Positions 25,131 through 34,252 of a stretch of 64,000 nt of DNA are shown here, piece after piece. The translations under genes and the position numbers were made by a program. Source of the stretch: Bacillota bacterium (GTDB lineage: Bacteria > Bacteroidota > Bacteroidia > Bacteroidales > Bacteroidaceae). The notes below the pieces were generated by a model. It saw only the letters and a list, made by a program, of their open reading frames with translations. It had not been told where the DNA came from and searched no databases. The stretch lies in assembly GCA_023664625.1 (NCBI GenBank), contig JAMPFD010000011.1:31526-95525 (forward strand), written 5' to 3'. Positions within the stretch are counted from its first letter, which is position 1; every line of letters begins with the position of its first letter.

Positions 25131-25501
25131 CAAAAAATATTTTAGAATAATGTGAAAAGGGTGACTTTTTTTCTCAGGCTGCGCATATTCTTTCTATATG
25201 TTCCTGTTGCTGTTGCCTGTGTTCTGCAAGTGCTTTTTTGGGGAATTGTCGGATGATGGCGTTTTTTTTGTGGAGTGTGAGACGATGATTTTACTGTTTT
25301 TTTTGTCTGTGGCAGTCTTCCTTTCTTGGGGTCTGAATAAGAAACCCCGGTGTGTTTTCATGCATCAGGAATTGCCTGTGGATGATTTTTCCGTGTCAGA
25401 TGTCTGAATTTTGCGTGAATTCAATCTGAGCGTAATATGCTGGCTTATAGGTGTGTATGGTGCGGATGCGGGTCTTTGGCGTAATATGCGGAGTTGCAAA
25501 T

Positions 25502-25567
25502 GGTAACCTTTTACATCGGAAGAGGTTACCGTTTGCACCGTAAAAGGTGGTGTTTTGTATCACAAAG
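25502..25567. repeat. 22-bp-period tandem repeat, three units
   Basis: Units start at 25502, 25524 and 25546, each with a GGTAACC/GGTTACC-like head followed by TTTTnnA. They lie in the 790-bp gap between the PASTA gene and rpmH (25090-25880), in which I see no credible gene. The same motif with the same 22-bp period occurs at 39592-39679. Confidence 0.6.
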
Positions 25568-25880
25568 TGTGCTTTCCCGTGGTAAAAATAGCGAAACTGG
25601 ATGCAGGCAAAGCGGAGAAGCGGCAGTTTGACGGCCTTTTTTGCGCATTATGATAAATAGGACATAAGAAAACTCATGCAAATTCAAGAGCACGGAATCA
25701 GTCCATGCATGTACTGTCAGATGTTGTTGTCACGTAAGAAAAAAGGCAACAGAAGTATAAACCTCTGCTGCCTTTTTCAGACAAAAAATGTCTTCTGATT
25801 GTCTCCGTTGGGGCCGTTTCCGATGACAGGGAGCGGCTCTCCGTATCTTCATGGCTATGGAAATGCTGAGCAATCAGCAA

Positions 25881-26036
25881 TTATTTTCCGTGGTGCTCGT
25901 CAGAGACAGTGAGCTTCTTGCGGCCATGTGCACGACGAGAAGCGAGCACTCGGCGACCGTTCTTAGTCTTCATGCGCTCGCGGAAACCGTGTTTGTTTAC
26001 GCGGCGGCGATTGTGTGGCTGGAATGTTCTTTTCAT
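25881..26036 (-). CDS. rpmH: 50S ribosomal protein L34
   Basis: This 51-residue basic protein begins [20 protein letters not shown], continues [20 protein letters not shown] and ends in a short family-variable tail ([10 protein letters not shown]). It is an unmistakable L34 of the large ribosomal subunit. A TACTTTTG box on the minus strand at 26094-26101 gives it its own promoter, divergent from efp. It is not next to rnpA or dnaA here, as is usual in Bacteroidetes. Confidence 0.97.
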   Translation of the reverse strand: MKRTFQPHNRRRVNKHGFRERMKTKNGRRVLASRRAHGRKKLTVSDEHHGK

Positions 26037-26093
26037 TTTATTGTAGTTTTGTTGTTATTTTGCTTTATTGGCGATATTTCACAATTCGGGTTG

Positions 26094-26101
26094 CAAAAGT
26101 A
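26094..26101 (-). promoter_or_regulatory. Promoter -7 element of rpmH
   Basis: The minus strand reads TACTTTTG, matching TAnnTTTG, 58 bases before the rpmH start. It is divergent from the efp promoter at 26176-26183. Confidence 0.6.
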
Positions 26102-26175
26102 CGTAATTATTTTGAAATAAGCAAGAAATATTTGAAAATTCATTGAAAAATAAGCGATTTTTAAGAAAAAAGTAG

Positions 26176-26183
26176 TACCTTTG
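26176..26183 (+). promoter_or_regulatory. Promoter -7 element of efp
   Basis: The plus strand reads TACCTTTG, a perfect consensus match, about 150 bases upstream of the efp start. The long 5' leader between them has no ORF. Confidence 0.65.
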
Positions 26184-26333
26184 CAACCGAAAATAAGCTA
26201 AAAGCGTCTGCATGTCACTGCCGTGCGTCTGTCGGGCCATTTCCCTGGCAGCGTGGTCCTTTCGGGAAATGCAGTGGTGTTGCGGGGCGTATGGAGGCGG
26301 AATTAATCATAAACATAATAATCATAAATAACA

Positions 26334-26900
26334 ATGGTTCAGTCACAAGACATCAAGAAAGGCACTACTATCCGTATGGATGGCGGTATTTGGGTTTGCA
26401 TCGACTTTATGCACCGCAAGCCGGGTAAGGGTAACACAATCATGAACGTGAAGCTGAAGAACGTCAGCGACGGCCGTGTGCTGGAGCGCCGCTTCAACAT
26501 CGGCGAGCGACTTGAGGATGTCCGCATTGAGCGCCGTCCGTTCCAGTTCCTCTATGTTGACGGTGAGGACTATATCTTCATGAATCAGGAGACATACGAC
26601 CAGGCTCCTATCGCCAAGGATCTCGTTATCGGCGTGGACTACATGAAGGAGAATGACATTGTGGAGGTGGTCTATGACACTACAGACGGCAACGTCCTGT
26701 ATGCCGAGATGCCTCCAAAGACAACTCTCCGCATCACACACTCAGAGCCGGGCATTAAGGGCGACACTGCTACAAACGCAACAAAGCCTGCCACTCTTGA
26801 AACAGGCGTGGAGGTGCGCGTTCCTCTTTTCATCAACGAGGGCGAGCTTATAGTCGTTGACACACGTGACGGCAGCTACGTACAGCGTGTGAAAGAGTAA
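26334..26900 (+). CDS. efp: Elongation factor P
   Basis: This 188-residue protein shows the three OB-like domains of EF-P: an N-terminal KOW-like domain with FMHRKPGKGNTIMNVKLKNV carrying the Lys that is modified in many bacteria, then a middle domain FQFLYVDGEDYIFMNQETYD, then a C-terminal domain PLFINEGELIVVDTRDGSYV. EF-P relieves ribosome stalling at polyproline. Length is standard. It is a single gene transcribed from the TACCTTTG promoter at 26176. Confidence 0.97.
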   Translation: MVQSQDIKKGTTIRMDGGIWVCIDFMHRKPGKGNTIMNVKLKNVSDGRVLERRFNIGERLEDVRIERRPFQFLYVDGEDYIFMNQETYDQAPIAKDLVIGVDYMKENDIVEVVYDTTDGNVLYAEMPPKTTLRITHSEPGIKGDTATNATKPATLETGVEVRVPLFINEGELIVVDTRDGSYVQRVKE

Positions 26901-26988
26901 GGCAGGGTTCTGAAAACTTGTCATTGACAAAGCCTCTCCTCAATGGAGTTGGGTAATGAGAACATGATTTTTGGAACAGACCTGAGAT

Positions 26989-28071
26989 ATGACATATTCA
27001 GTAATAGTCCCTGTCTACAACCGTCCTGACGAGGTTAAGGAGCTCTTGGAGAGCCTTGCACGGCAGAGCATGAAGGACTTCGAGGTCATTATCGTTGAGG
27101 ACGGCTCCGCTGTCCCCTGTGGCGATGTGTGCCGGAAGTATTCGGACAGACTGGACATTCATTACTACAGGAAGGAGAACTCCGGACCCGGTCAGAGCCG
27201 AAATTACGGTGCTGATAGGGCTTCCGGAGCTTTTCTTTTGATACTGGACTCGGATGTTGTGTTGCCGGACGGATATATGGCGGCGGTAGATGAGGAACTG
27301 TATGGCAATGATGCAGGTAACGGACAGACTGACAGAGTCCCGTCGTGCGATGCCTTTGGGGGGCCTGATTCAGCTCATGAATCGTTCACTCCGACACAGA
27401 AAGCCATCTCGTACTCCATGACATCATTCTTCACCACCGGCGGAATACGCGGCGGGAAGACGAAACTTGACAAGTTTTTCCCGCGCTCTTTCAATATGGG
27501 CATACGGCGTGAGGTATATGTCAGGCTTGGAGGCTTCTCGAAGATGCGCTTCGGTGAGGACATTGATTTCTCTTACCGCATTGTCGAGGCCGGGTACACG
27601 ACACGCCTATTTCCTGCGGCGTGGGTCTGGCATAAACGCCGTACGGACTATCGGAAGTTCTGGAGGCAGGTCTACAACAGCGGCATAGCCCGCATCAATC
27701 TTGAGAAACGGCATCCCGGGACAATGAAGATTGTCCACATGCTGCCGATGGTTTTTACCATCGGTGTGATGGCGTTGCTGTGCTTGTCCTTTATGGGACG
27801 GATGATGATGGTTTACGGTCCCGGACCTGATCCTCTGCATCGCTGGTACTGGCTCTGTGCGGCTCCGCTTGTTCCGCTGTTGCTCTATTCGCTTCTTATC
27901 GCCGTTGATGCCGGTGTTAGGTACCGTTCTGCGGGGGTGGGCATAAGGAGCATTGCGGCCGCTTTTGTGCAGTTGACGGGCTATGGCTGCGGATTTCTGT
28001 ATGCGTGGTGGCAGCGTTGCGTGCTTGGAAAGGATGAGTTCCATGCCTTTGACAAGACATTTTATAAATAG
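26989..28071 (+). CDS. Family 2 glycosyltransferase with C-terminal membrane segments
   Basis: This 360-residue protein has a GT-A domain: VIVPVYNRPDEVKELLESLA at the N-terminus, VEDGSAVPCGD, NSGPGQSRNYGADRA, and the D-x-D-like LLILDSDVVLPDGY that binds nucleotide-sugar and metal. FGEDIDFSYRIVEAGY carries the E-D motif. Two to three hydrophobic segments follow near residues 250-345, anchoring it in the inner membrane. It probably adds a sugar to a lipid-linked or surface glycan; donor and acceptor are unknown. It follows efp by 88 bases. Confidence 0.87.
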   Translation: MTYSVIVPVYNRPDEVKELLESLARQSMKDFEVIIVEDGSAVPCGDVCRKYSDRLDIHYYRKENSGPGQSRNYGADRASGAFLLILDSDVVLPDGYMAAVDEELYGNDAGNGQTDRVPSCDAFGGPDSAHESFTPTQKAISYSMTSFFTTGGIRGGKTKLDKFFPRSFNMGIRREVYVRLGGFSKMRFGEDIDFSYRIVEAGYTTRLFPAAWVWHKRRTDYRKFWRQVYNSGIARINLEKRHPGTMKIVHMLPMVFTIGVMALLCLSFMGRMMMVYGPGPDPLHRWYWLCAAPLVPLLLYSLLIAVDAGVRYRSAGVGIRSIAAAFVQLTGYGCGFLYAWWQRCVLGKDEFHAFDKTFYK

Positions 28072-28173
28072 AAATACTGCCGCTTGTGAAGAGAATGACA
28101 GCTGCATGACATTGTCGTATGTACGTACGTGATGCGGAGACTGCCATGGAATAACGGCATAAACACGGAGGTT

Positions 28174-28896
28174 ATGGCAGAATGGAAAGTTTCTGAGGTC
28201 TTCGGTCCCGACAAGTTGAACATCAATCAATGGAGCGAGGAGGACCGTCCGAGGGAAAAGCTCGGACGGCTTGGAGCCGGTGCGCTGTCGTCAGCAGAGC
28301 TTCTTGCCATACTGATAGGCTCGGGAACGCCTCAGGAGAACGCCGTTGAGCTGATGCAGAAAGTGCTGCACGGATGCGGGAATTCGCTGAAAGCCCTCGG
28401 GCGCATGACGGTTGACGACCTGAAACGGTATAAAGGCATCGGTGAGGCAAAGGCGATAACAATCCTTGCCGCCTGCGAACTGGGTAAGCGCCGTCAGCAG
28501 GAGAATGCCGCGGAACGTCTTGACCTGTCGTGTGCACAGTCGATTTACGACTATCTGTATCCGAAAATGCAGGATCTTGCGACAGAGGAGGCATGGATAT
28601 TGCTTCTGAACCATAACTTCAAACTTATAGGGGATGCCGTCCGTATCTCACAGGGAGGACTGACGGAAACGGCTGTTGACGTGCGGCTTATTGTCAAATA
28701 TGCAATCATGAGCAATGCTACCGTGGTTGTCCTGGCACATAACCATCCTTCCAACAATGCCCGTCCCTCACATAATGACGACAACATCACACGGCAGGTC
28801 GGGGAGGCTCTCAGGATGATGCGCCTTCATCTTGCCGACCATATAATAATAACTGACGGTAACTATTATAGTTATCAGGAAAACGGAAAGCTATGA
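28174..28896 (+). CDS. radC: RadC family JAB/MPN-domain protein
   Basis: From the ATG at 28174 the protein is 240 residues. It has a helix-hairpin-helix-like N-terminal region (LERLG-type RPREKLGRLGAGALSSAELL, ELLAILIGSGT) and a JAB metalloprotease-like domain with the metal motif VLAHNHPSNNARPSHNDD. The name RadC is historical; the role in DNA repair is doubtful. A longer start at 28129 is possible. The stop overlaps the start of the MIP18-family gene by four bases. Confidence 0.9.
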   Translation: MAEWKVSEVFGPDKLNINQWSEEDRPREKLGRLGAGALSSAELLAILIGSGTPQENAVELMQKVLHGCGNSLKALGRMTVDDLKRYKGIGEAKAITILAACELGKRRQQENAAERLDLSCAQSIYDYLYPKMQDLATEEAWILLLNHNFKLIGDAVRISQGGLTETAVDVRLIVKYAIMSNATVVVLAHNHPSNNARPSHNDDNITRQVGEALRMMRLHLADHIIITDGNYYSYQENGKL

Positions 28897-29213
28897 CACA
28901 GGAAGAGAAGATAAAGACAGAGGAACGCATAGTGGAGGTTCTCCAGACAGTATATGATCCGGAGATACCTGTAAACATATATGACCTCGGTCTGATTTAT
29001 AAGATTGACCTTGCCGATGACGGCAGTCTGGACATCGATATGACATTCACTGCTCCTTCATGCCCGGCGGCAGACTTCATCCTTGAGGATGTGCGCACCA
29101 AGGTTGAGGCAGTGGCGGGAGTGACTTCCGCCACCATCAATATGGTGTTTGAGCCGGAGTGGGACAAGTCGATGATGACGGAGGAGGCGAGGATAGAACT
29201 CGGTTTTGAGTAA
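28893..29213 (+). CDS. MIP18/DUF59 family iron-sulfur assembly protein (SufT-like)
   Basis: This 106-residue protein has TVYDPEIPVNIYDLGLIYKI, then TAPSCPAADFI with the conserved Cys, then INMVFEPEWDKSMMTEEAR. This is the complete MIP18 (DUF59) domain, involved in maturation of iron-sulfur proteins. It is translationally coupled to radC (ATGA overlap). No suf genes adjoin it in the window. Confidence 0.9.
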   Translation: MTQEEKIKTEERIVEVLQTVYDPEIPVNIYDLGLIYKIDLADDGSLDIDMTFTAPSCPAADFILEDVRTKVEAVAGVTSATINMVFEPEWDKSMMTEEARIELGFE

Positions 29214-29308
29214 GAACAGTTGTGGAAGGAGGCTGTAGCCATGGCTGTTCCAGCCTTGCCGGCAGGAACGTGAACCGTGGGTGGCGCCTTGTTAATGTGG
29301 ACACTGAT

Positions 29309-30157
29309 ATGAAAAAGGTTTATTTTATTTCCGATGCACATCTCGGCAGCTGGGGAATTCCTCATGCGAGGATGCAGGAACGCAGGCTTGTCAGATTCCT
29401 TGACGCAATCAAGAGTCAGGCAAAGGCAGTGTACCTGCTTGGCGACATGTTCGACTTCTGGTACGAATGGAAGTATGCCGTGCCGAAGGGCTATACCCGT
29501 TTCCTTGGGAAGATATCCGAACTTACAGATATGGGAGTGGAGGTTCATTACTTCACGGGGAATCATGATATATGGATGTACGGTTATCTTGAGGAGGAAT
29601 GTGGGGTCATAATGCACCGCGAGCCTGCCACGCTGGAGATATATAATAAGGTGTTCTATCTCGCCCATGGCGACGGACTGGGTGATCCGGACAAGGAGTT
29701 CAAGCTCATCCGCGGTGTTTTCCACAACAGGTGGTGCCAGCGTCTGTTCTCTGTGCTGCATCCACGTTTGTCCATGTGGTTCGGACTTTCATGGGCAAAG
29801 CATTCGAGAATGAAGCGTGAGCGGCAGGTGGCGGCAGAGCATGATCGCGTCAGACAAGGGGCTGAGGGCACCAGGTTTAACGGAAATGTATGCAGCCGCT
29901 ACAACAGCTCCGGTGAGCTGGAGTATCTCGGTGAGGATAAGGAACATCTGGTGCTTTACTCAAAGGAGTATATCGCAACTCATCCTGATGTCGATTACTG
30001 TATCTACGGGCACCGGCATATAGAGCTTGACCTTATGCTTTCCGCTGACAAGCGAATGCTTATTCTCGGCGACTGGATAACACAGTTTACCTATGCAGTA
30101 TTTGACGGGGAGCATCTGCTGATGTCTGAATACGAAGAAGGCGCGACACAGTTTTAG
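29309..30157 (+). CDS. lpxH: UDP-2,3-diacylglucosamine diphosphatase (LpxH-like)
   Basis: From ATG 29309 (MKKVYFISDAHLGSWGIPHA) the protein is 282 residues. Calcineurin-like metallophosphoesterase motifs are D-A-H near the start, LLGDMFDFWYEWKYA, FTGNHDIWMYG, and the C-terminal YGHRHIELDL. Similar motif order and F-D-F-W-Y-E fit LpxH, which cleaves UDP-diacylglucosamine to lipid X in lipid A synthesis at the inner membrane. The frame extends 29 codons upstream without a better start. A terminator overlaps its 3' end. Confidence 0.85.
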   Translation: MKKVYFISDAHLGSWGIPHARMQERRLVRFLDAIKSQAKAVYLLGDMFDFWYEWKYAVPKGYTRFLGKISELTDMGVEVHYFTGNHDIWMYGYLEEECGVIMHREPATLEIYNKVFYLAHGDGLGDPDKEFKLIRGVFHNRWCQRLFSVLHPRLSMWFGLSWAKHSRMKRERQVAAEHDRVRQGAEGTRFNGNVCSRYNSSGELEYLGEDKEHLVLYSKEYIATHPDVDYCIYGHRHIELDLMLSADKRMLILGDWITQFTYAVFDGEHLLMSEYEEGATQF

Positions 30158-30179
30158 TCTGTGACGCGCCTTTCTTTTT
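30139..30179 (+). terminator. Rho-independent terminator after lpxH
   Basis: A stem AGGCGCGACACAG pairs with CTGTGACGCGCCT (one mismatch) around a 7-nt loop, followed by a T-rich tail TTCTTTTT. The left arm lies within the last lpxH codons. Confidence 0.75.
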
Positions 30180-30276
30180 CAGTCGCTTTCTCTTGCCGGG
30201 GTGAGAATGACTGTCGTGTGCATCCGCAAGGACGGCTGGATGCTGTGAAAATATGAATTTGTAAGTTGGGAAGTTT

Positions 30277-31245
30277 TTATTTTTGACATCCGCTCGGTTG
30301 CTTTCTTGCCTTTATGGCAGTGAATGTAATGACGGCAATGAAGGTTATGAGGATGATGGACATCTCCATGACATGCCCCATAGGATCTACCCATATCTCT
30401 TTGAAAAGCCCGTTGCGAGCGGCAATCTCAACGAAGGTCCAGAAGACGATGACAGTTGCGAGTGCGAAGCGTATGTTTCTGCCCCATGCGCCGATGCGGA
30501 GCTGCTTGCGGAACATGAGCAGCGATGCGGCTAGTGCTGCCGCTCCTATGGCAAATGTGACAGGATGTGAACTGCCGAGGAATATCGGGTCGTAGCAGAA
30601 CATGAGGAGGAGGTAGAGCCCCCACATCATTATGTTCCACTCCATGAACACCACGATGCTTGCATGGTGTGCCATCGGGCGAAGCTCGACATTTTCGTTG
30701 ATGCCGCAGTGCTTTTGTATCCACAGCATGAAGTTACATCCTGTGCGGGAGCAGAAAAGATAGAGTACCATGAACATCATCCACATTCCGAAGGTTGCCG
30801 GCATGATAAGATATTCCGGGCGTGAGCCGCGGACTGCCTTTAAGTCGGCGCGGCTGAAGCTTTCTAGCGGCTGTCCGTTGATGAGAAAGTCATGGTTTAC
30901 GGCAATGCCGTCGACATATTGTGATGTCGTCTGCACAATTCCGGAACCAACAAGGTCGCAGTGTGTGCCGTAGCGCTGTGCGTAATAGGCAAGGAGGAAT
31001 TCCACCCAGCCTGTCCAGAAGAGCATGGCTCCGGTGATGCCAAATATAGTCTGTTTCGTGTCTCCTTTCTGCAATGCGCCGAAGATGGTTATCACAAGCC
31101 CCGCAAATCCCATGAAAAAGGCACTGTAGTGCAGTGTTTCAGGAGACATGAGGTGCTCCATGAGTATCATCAGCGCATGCCCGATAGGCATGAGAAGCAG
31201 TACAACGAGGAAACTGCCGAGGGTCTTTCCGTAATGTAGTTTCAT
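30277..31245 (-). CDS. Polytopic membrane protein of unknown function (haem operon)
   Basis: This 322-residue protein has about seven to eight hydrophobic segments and several His-containing membrane stretches (LLMPIGHALMILMEHLM, MAHHASIVVFMEWNIMMWG). I do not recognise a family. It follows the TonB receptor gene on the same strand, about 115 bases away, in an operon headed by a HmuY-like haem-binding lipoprotein. The multiple His and Met residues in membrane segments would suit haem or metal handling, but this is only inference from context. Confidence 0.6.
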   Translation of the reverse strand: MKLHYGKTLGSFLVVLLLMPIGHALMILMEHLMSPETLHYSAFFMGFAGLVITIFGALQKGDTKQTIFGITGAMLFWTGWVEFLLAYYAQRYGTHCDLVGSGIVQTTSQYVDGIAVNHDFLINGQPLESFSRADLKAVRGSRPEYLIMPATFGMWMMFMVLYLFCSRTGCNFMLWIQKHCGINENVELRPMAHHASIVVFMEWNIMMWGLYLLLMFCYDPIFLGSSHPVTFAIGAAALAASLLMFRKQLRIGAWGRNIRFALATVIVFWTFVEIAARNGLFKEIWVDPMGHVMEMSIILITFIAVITFTAIKARKQPSGCQK

Positions 31246-31360
31246 GGTTTTACTGTTTTTATTGTTTACACTTTTTGTCAGGAAAGGCAGGCGGATGGCT
31301 AAGCGGATATAGCTGTCTGTGGCATGTCCGTCTGCGAAAGATAGGGGCGTATGTCTTGTT

Positions 31361-33304
31361 TCAGAATATTTTGTCTATCTCCAGTGACAGTCCTACCATG
31401 GCGTTGAAGCCTGTTGTGAGCGGCGCATTGTAGTAATAATAGTCAGGACGGTAGTTGAAAAGGTTGTCAAGCGTGAAGCTGACCTGTGCGAACGGCATTA
31501 TGCGTGCCGTCATCTGCAGCTTCCAGAGTGAGTAGGCCGGATAGTGAACCTCGGCGGCCCCTTTTGTTATGTCGTACATGTCAATATATTCAGTGTTGTC
31601 GACAGAGGACATTGCGCGTCCGGACAGCGCGATGTTCAGTCCGAAATCTTTGCAGAGCTGCTTATCCCAATCCACGCGTGCGGTGAGAGAATGCGGTCTT
31701 GCAGGCATGTATTGGTTGACATTCGCCTCTGCGTCTTCATGAGAGAAGACGTATGACAGCTTGGCTCCTATACCGGTATGCCACCGTGCCTGTATGGTGG
31801 CCTCGATGTTGTATACATCCATCTTGCCGATGTTTACATAGTCAAGGTAGAGCTGTCGGTCGTCTCCCGGCATGTAATATGGAACACCTGTGGTGATTCT
31901 GTCCCTTACCTTGTTGTAGTATCCGGCAAGAGTGAAGTTGTAAGGTCCCCTGACATAGTCGGCTGAGATATTAAAGTTGTGGCTTGTCTCAGCTTTAAGG
32001 TCTTTGTTCCCTAAGACAATCCAGATGTTCGCCATATCAAAATCGTAGTATTTTTCCTTTAGTGTCGGCGCACGGAAGCCCATGCCGTAGGAAGCTCTGA
32101 AAGTGAGGTTGTGAAGCGGGGTGTAGCGTATGGAGAGCTTCGGCGTGGCGCGTGACATTCTTCCGTCGGAGAAATAGTCATAGCGCATGGCACCCACGAT
32201 TTCCCATTGTCTGTTGATTCGCCAGTCATATTGTGCGAAAATGTCGAGCGACTCCTGATGATGGTCGCTGTCAAGGTTTGAGTTCATGAGGTAATCGTAC
32301 ATATAGTCTCCGCCTACTGTAAGCATGCCGTCCTCTCCGAACCTGTGGTTGTAGAGCAGGCGCGTGATGTTCTGCACGTTGGAGTAGCTGCGTATGTCAA
32401 GACTCTTTGCTCTCTGGAACTGTGATTTGTCATATTGGTCAAAGGAATATGACAGTTCCAAGTCATCCTTATCCGATATTTTCCACAAGGCTTTAAGCCC
32501 TGCGGTGTATCCACGGTAGCGTTCAGGAGTCTCAACCGTTCTCTCTACCGAGCGGAAGAAATATCCCGCACGCCCGAGGATATGGAAATTCCTGCAGAAA
32601 TCAAGGGCGAAATTATCCTTGAAGTTCCATGTGTTGTCACCGTAAACCTGCTGGAATGTGCGTGTGGCAGGGTTGTTGTCCTTGTTGTGCACGGAGTAGT
32701 TGTCTGCAGATGTGCGTGATGTGGTAAGGGTATTTGAGAAGATTCCCTTGCTCAGGCCGAATATCATGTTGTACCGCTGGCTGTTATGCTCGGCGAGTCT
32801 TGCGTCAAGATGAAGTGACCATGGTTCCCGGTTGCGTCGCGTGATGATGTTGATCACACCGCCGGCGGCATTGGAACCGTAGAGAGCTGATGCCGCTCCT
32901 TTCACTATTTCAATACGCTCAATGTCTGCCATGGACAGGCGTGTGAAGTCGATGTTGTCCATTGTCTCTCCTGCAACACGCTCACCGTCGATGAGAAACA
33001 GCACGCCTTGGCCTGCGAATCCTGACAGGTTCATGTTCACCTGCTGGTTCATGGCGTAGGAAAACTCTACTCCCGGCAACTCCTGCTGCAGCAAATCTTC
33101 AATGTTGGTGGCATCAGACTTGGCAATGTCCGCAGCAGAGATGACACGTGTCTGTATAGGGGTGTCCTTCAGAGTCTTTGGAGTTCGTGTGCCGGTGACC
33201 ACTATCTGGTCAAGATCCATGTTGCGCCAGATGTCGTCATTCTGAGCATGGCATGGCATCAGATATGACGCAATGGCAAGTGCGATGTATGCTTTCTTTC
33301 TCAT
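31361..33304 (-). CDS. TonB-dependent receptor, haem/iron type (HmuR-like)
   Basis: This 647-residue outer-membrane protein has a signal peptide (AYIALAIASYLMPCHAQ), a TonB box region, a plug domain (VVTGTRTPKTLKDTPIQTRV, then IERIEIVKGAASALYGSNAA) and a 22-strand barrel ending in an aromatic C-terminus (EIDKIF). It is encoded directly after a HmuY-like lipoprotein with a 4-base overlap, the arrangement of hmuYR haem-uptake operons. It would import haem or another iron chelate using TonB energy. Confidence 0.9.
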   Translation of the reverse strand: MRKKAYIALAIASYLMPCHAQNDDIWRNMDLDQIVVTGTRTPKTLKDTPIQTRVISAADIAKSDATNIEDLLQQELPGVEFSYAMNQQVNMNLSGFAGQGVLFLIDGERVAGETMDNIDFTRLSMADIERIEIVKGAASALYGSNAAGGVINIITRRNREPWSLHLDARLAEHNSQRYNMIFGLSKGIFSNTLTTSRTSADNYSVHNKDNNPATRTFQQVYGDNTWNFKDNFALDFCRNFHILGRAGYFFRSVERTVETPERYRGYTAGLKALWKISDKDDLELSYSFDQYDKSQFQRAKSLDIRSYSNVQNITRLLYNHRFGEDGMLTVGGDYMYDYLMNSNLDSDHHQESLDIFAQYDWRINRQWEIVGAMRYDYFSDGRMSRATPKLSIRYTPLHNLTFRASYGMGFRAPTLKEKYYDFDMANIWIVLGNKDLKAETSHNFNISADYVRGPYNFTLAGYYNKVRDRITTGVPYYMPGDDRQLYLDYVNIGKMDVYNIEATIQARWHTGIGAKLSYVFSHEDAEANVNQYMPARPHSLTARVDWDKQLCKDFGLNIALSGRAMSSVDNTEYIDMYDITKGAAEVHYPAYSLWKLQMTARIMPFAQVSFTLDNLFNYRPDYYYYNAPLTTGFNAMVGLSLEIDKIF

Positions 33305-34092
33305 AGCGGATACTTATAGTTTATTGTAAGACAGCACTTCGTTCCCTTGGGACTGATGTAGTCGGCGAGTTGCAGGGCTGCAAACGTACCGTCTCTCATG
33401 GCAACTATGAATACATGATTGTTGTGTGTGAATGCCGGCGGTATCGGCGGAATGCTCATGGTCAGCCATCCGCTCAGAACTTCGTTGACATATATGCCTT
33501 GAGATGATACGAGACTGTTGAGCATCTGTGACTGGTCGCTCCATACTTCGTTCTCGCTCCATTCATCTGCGGTGAATACTGCATCTGCGAACTGTGACGA
33601 ATTAATGGCCGAGATGTCTGTCATTGGTGATTCCCATACTCCGGCTACGACCTCAGGATTTGTACGTACATTGTCACGGTGGATGGCAAAGGTCCATGAG
33701 TCAGGCTCCGGCTGTGCATCACATGGCGTGAATTTACGGAACTCGTTCTTGCTTAATCCTTCGCCCCATACGTCATACCAGTACTGATACTGTCCTGGTC
33801 TTTGTTGCCCGGTCTCTGTTTCAGAGTCACCGGCAGCGTCCATTGGGATGTCATACGTCACGAATGCGCCGGAGGCATCATACTCCTCATCCTCACGGCT
33901 CTTGTCGCTTGCTGCGATAAGGTCAAGATAATGCCATTTCGTCCATGACGAAGCATCAATATAGACTTGTCCCTGCACCGGCTGAATCACCGGCGGGTCA
34001 TCGTAGACAAAGTCAAAAGCACCTTCACATCCGCTCATAAGCATGGCGGGAAGGATGATACTTAAGAAATAAAATGATAGTGTTTTAAACAT
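33301..34092 (-). CDS. hmuY: HmuY-like haem-binding lipoprotein
   Basis: From the ATG at 34092 (MFKTLSFYFLSIILPAMLMS) the protein is 263 residues, with a lipobox ending M-S-G-C. The mature protein contains the HmuY-type features WTKWHYLDLIA, YQYWYDVWGEG, WTFAIHRDNVRTN and a late NEVLSGWLTMSIPPIPP. HmuY proteins sit on the cell surface, capture haem and pass it to the TonB receptor encoded next. I chose 34092 rather than 34131 because the TACCTTTG promoter box (34121-34128) lies between the two, so 34131 would precede the transcript start. Confidence 0.85.
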   Translation of the reverse strand: MFKTLSFYFLSIILPAMLMSGCEGAFDFVYDDPPVIQPVQGQVYIDASSWTKWHYLDLIAASDKSREDEEYDASGAFVTYDIPMDAAGDSETETGQQRPGQYQYWYDVWGEGLSKNEFRKFTPCDAQPEPDSWTFAIHRDNVRTNPEVVAGVWESPMTDISAINSSQFADAVFTADEWSENEVWSDQSQMLNSLVSSQGIYVNEVLSGWLTMSIPPIPPAFTHNNHVFIVAMRDGTFAALQLADYISPKGTKCCLTINYKYPL

Positions 34093-34120
34093 TATTTTGT
34101 AAAAAATGATTTTGCGGGTG

Positions 34121-34128
34121 CAAAGGTA
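34121..34128 (-). promoter_or_regulatory. Promoter of the hmuY-receptor operon
   Basis: The minus strand carries TACCTTTG, with an ATTG 20 bases upstream near the expected -33 position. It lies 29-36 bases before the hmuY ATG. I saw no clear Fur box. Confidence 0.6.
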
Positions 34129-34252
34129 CATAATTCCCCAAGCTCCCGCAATACCTAAATATATGTATTTAACAGTCTGTCACATTTTGCTTTGCGACTG
34201 TGACGGCATACGCCGGAGATTCCATTCTCGGTATTATGCCGTAAAACGGTTG

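Noticed and set aside
25198-25407. A 69-codon hydrophobic frame in the gap before rpmH
   Set aside because: No promoter, no family likeness, and the region is otherwise non-coding; hydrophobicity follows from its T-rich composition.
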